Origin: Bacteroidota bacterium
Lineage (GTDB): Bacteria; Bacteroidota; Bacteroidia; Cytophagales; Cyclobacteriaceae
Length of the DNA stretch: 41,825 bases
Assembly: GCA_023412765.1 (NCBI GenBank)
Contig: JAEZBX010000004.1
Location: 1 to 41,825, forward strand
Direction: 5' to 3'
Position 1 is the stretch's first letter. Every line of letters begins with the position of its first letter. The position numbers and the translations under genes are program-made. The notes below the pieces were generated by a model that worked only from the letters and a program-made list of their open reading frames with translations, made no database searches and had not been told where the DNA came from. Below are positions 35,486 to 41,825 of this stretch, piece by piece.

Positions 35486-37270
35486 ATGAAAAATCTCATA
35501 AAAATATCTCTATTAGTACTGGCAACCTTCACAACCATTCGTTGCAATGATGACTTCCTTGAACGGATGCCCCTCGATCAGATAAGCAATGAAACTTTTT
35601 GGAATACTGAGAACGACTTGAGGGTTTATAATAATGGGCTTTACCATTTAGCGCGCCTGGAAGATAACGTACCCATCCTCATGGGTCACGACGAAGGATT
35701 TGACAGCCAGGCTCGCGGTATCTGGCATCTCGATGGATTTTCAGACAATACTGCGCCCCGGCATTCGAGGCACGACTTCTTTCAACGTGTTCGGGCAGGG
35801 AAACACTCAGTTCCTGAAAATGCGGATTGGTTTGGTTATGAAGGCTGGAATTTCTTACGAGCCATTAACATCGGATTGGAAAATTATCCGAAGGTGAAAG
35901 TAACCGATGAAATCAGAAATAAATATGCCGGTGAAGCACGATTGCTACGAGGCTGGTTTTATGCTGATAAGGTTTCAAAGTATGGTAATGTTCAATGGGT
36001 TGATCGCGAGTTGACCGTCGAGGACGAAGACATCCTGTATGGTGAACGGGATGATCGTGAATTCGTCATGGAAAAGGTGTTGGAAGATTTGAATTTTGCT
36101 ACGGAATATATTCCCAACGATTGGGGTGATGGAAATGCTCCTGGAAGATTGAACCGTTGGGCCGCCCTACTTGTGAAGTCGAGAGTTTGTTTGTTTGAAG
36201 GCACCTGGCGCAAATACCACGGTGGAACTAATCCTGAAATGTGGTTGCAGGAAGCAGCAGATGCTGCACTGGAGTTGATGGAAGATGGGCCCTATTCGCT
36301 ATATACAACAGGAGATCCCACTACTGATTACAATGCAATCCATCGCATGAAAGACCTCACCGGAGTTTCGGAGGTTCTCTACTGGAGGCGGTATCAATTA
36401 GGAATATTCACCAATCACGTCCAAAGTTACCACAAGGACTACAACGGTGGGGCTACTAAAGATATGGTGGAAGCTTATTTGTGCACCGACGGCCTTCCGA
36501 TTTCCTTGTCCCCTTTGTATCAGGGCGATGAGGTCTATGAGGACATTTGGGAAAATCGTGATCCCAGGTTAAGGCAGACGATCCTTCACCCCGACGATCA
36601 GGCTATTTACAGATATGGGAATCACGACTTCGGTGTGATAAGGTATCCCCGGATTCAAGGAATGACCGGGCCAGGACACAAAATTGCAACCGGATATCAC
36701 ATCATTAAAGTTTACGACAATGATGCGGCGTATGCTACTTACAACGTATCCACTACACCTGCGATTATCCTGAGATTCGGTGAAGCATTGCTGAATTATG
36801 CCGAAGCGAAAGCAGAACTAGGCGGAATTACTCAAACTGATCTGGATATCAGTGTAAATTTACTCCGCGACCGCGTAGGCATGCCGCATATGACTTTAGA
36901 TGTTCCCATGGACCCTCGTCATGCGAATGAAGGAATTTCTGCACTTTTGGTGGAAATTCGTCGCGAACGCCGAGTTGAGCTTTTCATGGAAGGGTTCCGC
37001 TATGATGACCTGCGGCGATGGAAGCAGGGAAAAAAGCTCGAGGTAAAAGACTATGGAATCAGGTGGGACGTGACTAATAAAACTCGCTTCGATCCGAAGG
37101 GAGAAGTAACTATAGGTTCTTCCGAAGTTGACGGCGTGCCTTACCTGGAGATTTACAAAGGAACCGATTATGAGAATCCGGTATTTGATGAAGAGAAACA
37201 TTACTTGTGGCCAATACCCACGAGTGTTATTTCACAAAATCCGGCACTCGGTCAAAACGCCGGATGGTGA
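35486..37270 (+). CDS. SusD/RagB-family glycan-binding lipoprotein
   Basis: The 594-aa product has a lipoprotein leader with lipobox TTIRC (Cys20). It has SusD features: FLERMPLDQISNETFWNTEN near the start; RLLRGWFYADKVSKYGNVQW and a TPR-like helical body; ILRFGEALLNYAEAKAELGG; and the C-terminal RRERRVELFMEGFRYDDLRRW followed by YLWPIPTSVISQNP. It caps the SusC channel and captures oligosaccharides at the cell surface; the glycan is not evident. It is 18 bases behind SusC and followed by a strong inverted repeat. Confidence 0.96.
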   Translation: MKNLIKISLLVLATFTTIRCNDDFLERMPLDQISNETFWNTENDLRVYNNGLYHLARLEDNVPILMGHDEGFDSQARGIWHLDGFSDNTAPRHSRHDFFQRVRAGKHSVPENADWFGYEGWNFLRAINIGLENYPKVKVTDEIRNKYAGEARLLRGWFYADKVSKYGNVQWVDRELTVEDEDILYGERDDREFVMEKVLEDLNFATEYIPNDWGDGNAPGRLNRWAALLVKSRVCLFEGTWRKYHGGTNPEMWLQEAADAALELMEDGPYSLYTTGDPTTDYNAIHRMKDLTGVSEVLYWRRYQLGIFTNHVQSYHKDYNGGATKDMVEAYLCTDGLPISLSPLYQGDEVYEDIWENRDPRLRQTILHPDDQAIYRYGNHDFGVIRYPRIQGMTGPGHKIATGYHIIKVYDNDAAYATYNVSTTPAIILRFGEALLNYAEAKAELGGITQTDLDISVNLLRDRVGMPHMTLDVPMDPRHANEGISALLVEIRRERRVELFMEGFRYDDLRRWKQGKKLEVKDYGIRWDVTNKTRFDPKGEVTIGSSEVDGVPYLEIYKGTDYENPVFDEEKHYLWPIPTSVISQNPALGQNAGW

Positions 37271-37350
37271 TAAGACTACGTGTCACTGACCGGTTTGATA
37301 TTAAATTAGAATAAATTAACCTAACTGTTTTTTAGCGTATCTATATTAAA

Positions 37351-37385
37351 TCAGGCAACCACAATCTCGTGTTGTGGTTGTCTGA
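37351..37385 (+). terminator. Strong 14-bp stem-loop after SusD
   Basis: TCAGGCAACCACAA (37351-37364) pairs with TTGTGGTTGTCTGA (37372-37385), one G-T wobble, loop of seven. There is no downstream T-run, so it may be an mRNA 3' end-stabilising structure or attenuator between susD and the lyase gene rather than a classical intrinsic terminator. Confidence 0.5.
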
Positions 37386-37472
37386 ATATAGTTAACGCAG
37401 TGCCTACCGGTTCTAGTGCAAAGGAACTTATGCATCGGCTCAAAAGTATTATTAATCTCAATTTTTAAGGGA

Positions 37473-39374
37473 ATGAAAATAAAACTTACCGTTCTTATTA
37501 TTTCTTGTTTAGTATTTATTGGATTGCCATTTACAGGAGTTGGAAAACTACACACACCTGCGGGTGAAACTGCACTTGCCGATACAGTTAAATTAAAGAA
37601 CCCTGTTACGGTATCCTATATAAAAAAGAACCTACGGAAATCGTCTCCAAGATTGGTCCTTACTCCGAAGATAGAACGGGATTTAAAAAAGAAGATACAG
37701 TCAGATCCGATAGTTAAGAATTTCTATGAAGCCATGAAATTGAACGCTGCAGAGATACAGACTGAGCCGCTGCTTACCAGACAAGTGGTGGGACGAAGGT
37801 TGTTAGGCGTATCAAGAGAAATGCTTTATAGAATGAACATTCTCGCAATGGTTTATCGGCTTGAAAAAGATGCAGCTGTCCTTAAACGTATAGATGATGA
37901 ATTGAAAGCAGTCTGCAATTTTTCTGATTGGAATCCCTCACATTATCTCGACGTGGCAGAAATGTCGCTGGCTGTAGCAATTGCTCTGGATTGGGCAGCT
38001 GATGCTTTGCCTAAGGCCACCGTAGATCTCGCTAAATTTTCATTGATTGAAAAAGGAATTAAGCCCAGTTATCCTCCGGATGGGCGTCCTGGGTGGGTTC
38101 GTGGCACCAACAATTGGAATCAGGTATGCAATGGGGGCATGATCGCAGCATCGATAATGATTGCTGATAAAGATCCGGAACTTGCTGCGAGGACTATTAG
38201 TCGTGCATTGGATGGGATGCCTAATGCATTAATGCAGTATGGTCCCGATGGACTTTATCCTGAGGGCGCCACATATTGGGGCTATGGCACCAGCTTCTCA
38301 GTAATCACATCTTCTCTTCTACAAAGTGCATTTGGAACCGATTTTGGACTCGCAGAATACCCGGCATTTTTAGAGAGCGCAGACTTCAGACTACTAAGCG
38401 TTGCACCTTCCGGTATGTATTACAATTTCGCCGACTGCGGTGATGGCGGTGGAAAGAATGGTGATATCACATTGGCATGGTTTGCCAGCTATACTGGTAA
38501 TCCCCTCTATCTGGAGAGGGAAAAATTTCTTATGCCCGCTGACCAAATGGGGAAACTACCCAGACTTGCGGGTGCCGGATTGGTGTGGCTATCGCAATTC
38601 AAAGCTGAAAACACAACAAAACTTCCACTATCCTGGAAAGGTGATGGAATAAATCCGATCGTGATCTTCAAAGGCGCTGACAACGATCCTCGACAATATT
38701 ATTTTGGAGGTAAAGGTGGGCGGGCAACGATTAGTCATGGAAACATGGATGCAGGGTCGTTTATTTTTGAACTTGACGGAGTGCGTTGGGTTGTTGATCC
38801 GGGCAACCAGGATTATCACGAGATCGAAAAGACGGGATTCAACCTTTGGGGTAACTGCCAGGACTGTGAACGTTGGACCTTATTGACCAAGAATAACTAT
38901 GGACATAGCACAATTACGGTTAATGACGCGCTTCACGTGAACAGCGCTTTTGCTCCTATTACCAGTTATAAAGACGGCGATAAGCCGGAGGCGACGATAG
39001 ATATGTCAACTATATTTGGTGGCCTTCTGGAAAGTGCAAGCAGAAGGTTTGTGAAAGAGGATAACCATTCTCTTTTGATTGAAGATAAGTTCCAGCTGTC
39101 AGATTCAACTAACCTCATTACATGGCAATTGATAACAGCAGCAGATGTAGAAATTGTAAAAGGAGGTGCCATTCTGAAACAGGACGGTAAGCAATTGTTT
39201 TTGAAAAATGTATCACATCCTGACCTTTCTGTTTCCGTCATCTCACTGGATCCCCCGCCGTTGAAACTTGACCGAAAAATAGATGGCCTTAAGCGCATCG
39301 AGATTCGAATGCCTGCATATCTTTTTCCGGACAGAAGTGGAACTCTAACGGTGCGGCTGTCTGGAAGTGAATAG
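37473..39374 (+). CDS. Exported heparinase II/III-like polysaccharide lyase
   Basis: The product is 633 aa from ATG 37473, preceded by AAGGGA and opening a signal peptide (MKIKLTVLIISCLVFIGLPF); a GTG at 37416 would give an unlikely extension. The N-terminal alpha/alpha toroid (about 55-390) includes ALDWAADALPK, VRGTNNWNQVCNGGMIAAS and LYPEGATYWGYGTSFSV, whose Asn, Tyr and His-type residues belong to the lyase active site. The C-terminal beta-sandwich (about 400-633) has GGRATISHGNMDAGSFIFEL, VRWVVDPGNQDYHE and the NNYGHSTITVN motif typical of the heparinase II/III domain. Such enzymes break uronic-acid glycans by beta-elimination, so the locus may target a uronic-acid glycan (inference). 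Terminal gene of the SusCD unit. Confidence 0.88.
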   Translation: MKIKLTVLIISCLVFIGLPFTGVGKLHTPAGETALADTVKLKNPVTVSYIKKNLRKSSPRLVLTPKIERDLKKKIQSDPIVKNFYEAMKLNAAEIQTEPLLTRQVVGRRLLGVSREMLYRMNILAMVYRLEKDAAVLKRIDDELKAVCNFSDWNPSHYLDVAEMSLAVAIALDWAADALPKATVDLAKFSLIEKGIKPSYPPDGRPGWVRGTNNWNQVCNGGMIAASIMIADKDPELAARTISRALDGMPNALMQYGPDGLYPEGATYWGYGTSFSVITSSLLQSAFGTDFGLAEYPAFLESADFRLLSVAPSGMYYNFADCGDGGGKNGDITLAWFASYTGNPLYLEREKFLMPADQMGKLPRLAGAGLVWLSQFKAENTTKLPLSWKGDGINPIVIFKGADNDPRQYYFGGKGGRATISHGNMDAGSFIFELDGVRWVVDPGNQDYHEIEKTGFNLWGNCQDCERWTLLTKNNYGHSTITVNDALHVNSAFAPITSYKDGDKPEATIDMSTIFGGLLESASRRFVKEDNHSLLIEDKFQLSDSTNLITWQLITAADVEIVKGGAILKQDGKQLFLKNVSHPDLSVSVISLDPPPLKLDRKIDGLKRIEIRMPAYLFPDRSGTLTVRLSGSE

Positions 39375-39392
39375 CGCTCCATATTTGATCTT

Positions 39393-40096
39393 CGGCAGGG
39401 ATCGTATTTACAACCCAGCGGATACTACGCCACGAGCCTTTGTTGGTGTTCTTCACCATCAAAGGCACGGACCGAAAAAGTCAAACTTATAAAGGCATTA
39501 ATCAATGATACCACGTCTTTCCACATACTAGCTCAATCGTGCGCAGACTTGTTGGTGAACAACACCAACAAGGGCTGAGATCGAAGAACTTTACTAATGG
39601 AGAAACACACTTGGTGAAAAAACCTAACAGCCCCAACTCTATCATACATCCTCCGCAGGGAATGGATTTACAACCCGAAAGTACTCCGCTACATGCCTTT
39701 GTTGGTGTTCTTCACCAACAAACGCACGGACGAAAAAGTCAAACTTATAAAGGCATTAATCAATGATACCACGTCTTTCCACATACTAGCTCAACCGTGC
39801 GCAGACTTGTTGGTGAACAACACCAACAAGGGCTGAGATCGAAGAACCTTTACTAATGGAGAAACACACTTGGCGAAAAAACCTAGCAGCCCCAACTCTA
39901 TCATACATCCTCCGCAGGGAATGGATTTACAACCCGGAAAGTACTCCGCTACAAGCCTTTGTTGGTGTTCTTCACCAACAAACGCACGGACGAAAAAGTC
40001 AAACTTATAAAGGCATTAATCAATGATACCACGTCTTTCCACATACTAGCTCAACCGTGCGCAGACTTGTTGGTGAAGAACACCAACAAGGGCTAA
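39393..40096. repeat. About 2.7 tandem copies of a 260-bp unit, each with two inverted REP-like palindromes
   Basis: Units start near 39393, 39653 and 39912. Each has an AGCC-led palindrome in plus orientation (39440-39462, 39699-39721, 39959-39981) and one in minus orientation (39549-39571, 39807-39829, 40067-40089). Arms are TTGTTGGTG/CACCAACAA; loops are TTCTT or, in reverse, AAGAA or AACAA. The segment after the second plus palindrome is identical to the one after the third, and the rest differs at only a few positions, so amplification is recent. The array begins 18 bases after the lyase stop. It holds no gene. Confidence 0.92.
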
Positions 40097-40205
40097 GAGA
40101 GTAGGTTTCAATAATGCTTCGTAGAATGTCAGGAAAATTTTGAAATAAACGCAATTATCAAGCGCCCTGTAAATCATACCTTGGTTCGTCTCAATCGTGT
40201 GTGAT

Positions 40206-40733
40206 ATGAATCAGGTTTACCAAACAAAACAATTCGCTGACTTCTTAACGGTCACATGCCTTGAATGGAAAGATGTCTTAATTGACAACCGATTTAAAGA
40301 CATTGTAGTCGAGAGCCTTTCATTCTTATGTAAAGCAAATAAGATTTCTGTATATGCTTTCGTTATTATGTCCAACCACTTTCATTTGATTTGGCAAATG
40401 TTAGCCGACTACCGCCGCAATGAAGTGCAACGAGACTTCCTGAAGTTTACAAGTCAACAAATACTCAAGACACTACGAAATGAAGAATCAGCGATACTAA
40501 AAGAATTGTTGGTCCAGAGTGCGGACAGGAAATACCAGGTTTGGGAGAGAAACCCTCTAAGTATTCCATTGTGGTCCCCATGGTTTATAGATCAAAAGAT
40601 AGATTATATACACGACAATCCTGTAAGGGCAGGTCTGTGTAAATATCCCTGGGATTATAAGTACTCAAGCGCAGGATTTTACTATCGACATGAAGAGAAC
40701 TGGACATTCTTAACACATTACGAAGGAGGTTAA
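40206..40733 (+). CDS. REP-associated tyrosine transposase (RAYT, TnpA_REP-like)
   Basis: The product is 175 aa from ATG 40206 (a GTG lies three codons upstream). It shows the Y1 HUH fold: strand-rich start FLTVTCLEWKDVLIDN, the metal-binding HUH motif in VIMSNHFHLIWQM (H58, H60) and the RAYT signature IDYIHDNPVRAGLCKYP, with candidate nucleophile Tyr134, then the usual DYKYSSAGFY. Length is normal and the frame intact. RAYTs cut and rejoin single-stranded REP palindromes. Palindromes in the same (minus) orientation flank the gene, starting 117 bases before the ATG (40067-40089) and 101 bases after the stop (40835-40857), so it sits inside its own probable target array. Confidence 0.92.
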   Translation: MNQVYQTKQFADFLTVTCLEWKDVLIDNRFKDIVVESLSFLCKANKISVYAFVIMSNHFHLIWQMLADYRRNEVQRDFLKFTSQQILKTLRNEESAILKELLVQSADRKYQVWERNPLSIPLWSPWFIDQKIDYIHDNPVRAGLCKYPWDYKYSSAGFYYRHEENWTFLTHYEGG

Positions 40734-40834
40734 ACCATAGATATGAAGCCATTCACTTTTCACGCAAAGAGCCTTAGCGGTCAAGTGATTCAACGATTTT
40801 AATTCTATCGATATTGCACTCATCGTGCGCATGC

Positions 40835-40857
40835 TTGTTGGTGAAGAACACCAACAA
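40835..40857 (-). repeat. REP-like palindrome, minus orientation
   Basis: Arms TTGTTGGTG/CACCAACAA with loop AAGAA, 101 bases downstream of the transposase stop. It is followed by GGGCTGCTATCGAAGAGC, a diverged copy of the array unit. Confidence 0.9.
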
Positions 40858-40985
40858 GGGCTGCTATCGAAGAGCTTCACTAGGAGGAGAGCACACTACG
40901 CAATGACATCTTACAGTACCGACTCTACCTTAACATACTCCGCACGGAATGGATTTACAACCCGGAAGTACTACGCCACCAGCCT

Positions 40986-41008
40986 TTGTTGGTGTTCTTC
41001 ACCAACAA
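40986..41008 (+). repeat. REP-like palindrome, plus orientation
   Basis: Arms TTGTTGGTG/CACCAACAA with loop TTCTT, preceded by AGCC and followed by CGCACGGACG as in the 260-bp array. It shares its flanks with the older unit copy starting near 40940. Confidence 0.9.
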
Positions 41009-41207
41009 ACGCACGGACGAAAAAGTTAAACTTATAAAGGCATTAATAAATGATACCAAGCCGTCAACGTAATAGCTCTCTCGGGTGAGATCGAAGAGCT
41101 TTACCAGGCGGAGGTACACTCGCAAGAAAAATCTAACAGCACCACCTCTACCATACTTCCGCAGTACGAAATGGATTTACAACCAGAAAGTATTACGCTA
41201 CTAGCCT

Positions 41208-41230
41208 TTGTTGGTGTTCTTCACCAACAA
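41208..41230 (+). repeat. REP-like palindrome, plus orientation
   Basis: The last copy: loop TTCTT, preceded by CTAGCC. It lies 222 bases after the previous plus copy rather than about 260; the intervening minus palindrome is missing. 41231-41376 holds nothing recognisable. Confidence 0.9.
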
Positions 41231-41376
41231 AGACGCCGACCGAAATATCAAACATCTTGTTGACCAGAAATGAAAGCCACTCACACGGCAATCGCTAACA
41301 AGTTTGTCAAGACTCCAACAAAGCATAAAGAAAATTCCTATTTTCAAGATCAATATGTCCATCTAACAACAATCTC

Positions 41377-41825
41377 ATGGCCGTTATTTCCGATTCACAA
41401 TTCGATAGAAGAAAATTCCTATCGTCGTGTAAAAATATTTTAGGAACCTCTGTGTTGCTATCATCCCTTCCCGGCACCGTTATGGCTGATAGTCCAACGC
41501 AGGCAATCAAAGTAAAAGATATTATCGACATCATTCTAAAAGAAATTCCAAATGCACCCTTTCCCAAGACCGTCGACGAGCTTCGATCCGGCAGTATGGA
41601 TCAGGTTGTGACGGGGATCGTAACAACGATGTTCCCAACATTGGAGGTAATAGAAAAAACGGCTAAAGCAGGAGCTAATTTCATTATCGCTCACGAAACA
41701 CCATTCTACAACAATCAGGATGAAACGGATTGGCTCAAAGATGACGATGCATACAAATACAAAATCGAGTTACTGAATAAACATAAAATCGCCATCTGGC
41801 GCTTCCATGATTACTGGCATTCCCA
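41377..41825 (+). CDS. Tat-leader NIF3-like (DUF34) family protein, 5' part only
   Basis: An ATG at 41377 opens a frame that runs off the window (149 full codons). It starts with a twin-arginine leader (FDRRKFLSSCKNILGTSVLL). The mature part has VKDIIDIILKEIPNAPF, then VVTGIVTTMFPTLEVIEKTA and GANFIIAHETPFYNN. This is the pattern of NIF3/YbgI dinuclear-metal proteins (the VTGI and IAHEPxFY region, with His as metal ligand). Export by Tat is unusual for NIF3 proteins, which are generally cytosolic. The C-terminus is outside the window. Confidence 0.8.
   Translation, partial: MAVISDSQFDRRKFLSSCKNILGTSVLLSSLPGTVMADSPTQAIKVKDIIDIILKEIPNAPFPKTVDELRSGSMDQVVTGIVTTMFPTLEVIEKTAKAGANFIIAHETPFYNNQDETDWLKDDDAYKYKIELLNKHKIAIWRFHDYWHS

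Noticed and set aside
39539..39766. Open frame across the REP array, partly echoed by the frame at 40825-41037
   Set aside because: Both frames run through palindromes and repeat flanks; the resemblance reflects repeat identity, and the second changes frame part-way.
40206..40733. Ordinary IS200/IS605 insertion sequence
   Set aside because: The single-domain protein has the RAYT signature, there is no TnpB partner, and it is associated with many palindromes rather than two element ends.
39393..41230. CRISPR array
   Set aside because: Repeats are long 260-bp units with internal inverted palindromes, not short repeats with unique spacers, and no cas genes are present.

Overview
The window looks like chromosomal DNA from a member of the Bacteroidota, most likely Cytophagales. 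The indications are a SusC/SusD pair driven by an ECF sigma/FecR module, a metallopeptidase with a type IX secretion (T9SS) sorting tail, several lipoproteins, four Tat-leader proteins and almost no Shine-Dalgarno-led starts. The genus is inference; no rRNA or tRNA gene was seen.

Layout. (1) 1-2448: a non-coding edge, a small STAS-like protein, and a methyltransferase fused to a chorismate-lyase (UbiC-like) domain. (2) 2496-10167: an AraC remnant, then exported or metabolic genes: a xylose-isomerase-like TIM barrel, an NAD-binding epimerase, a zinc alcohol dehydrogenase, a lactonase-type beta-propeller, a two-gene operon of unknown function, a Kazal-type lipoprotein and a Tat-exported NHL propeller. 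(3) 10372-13896: a T9SS-exported M4 metallopeptidase directly behind a small secreted protein that resembles the M4 inhibitor emfourin. (4) 14084-17508: a GH30 glycosidase lipoprotein, an OsmC-like protein and a tail-to-tail soluble histidine kinase/response regulator pair. (5) 17997-29661: a glycan-catabolism and redox block with an amidohydrolase, a sialidase, a TIM-barrel glycosidase-like protein, a PQQ dehydrogenase-cytochrome c-DUF1080 fusion, a DUF6807/PmoA protein, a DUF2231-cytochrome-DUF1549-DUF1553 protein and its DUF1501 partner. (6) 29981-39374: ECF sigma, divergent FecR, SusC, SusD and a heparinase II/III-like lyase, a compact polysaccharide utilisation locus. (7) 39393-41230: a REP-like palindrome array around an intact REP-associated tyrosine transposase (RAYT), with a further REP pair at 29801-29937. 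(8) 41377 to the end: a Tat-leader NIF3-like protein cut by the window edge.

How it fits together (inference): SusCD would import oligosaccharide released by surface or periplasmic enzymes such as the GH30, sialidase-like and heparinase-like proteins. The PQQ/DUF1080 fusion, dehydrogenases and isomerase-like proteins suggest oxidative processing of sugars. The most noteworthy items are the REP/RAYT array, the secreted emfourin-like/M4 pair, the methyltransferase-UbiC fusion and the PQQ-haem-DUF1080 fusion.
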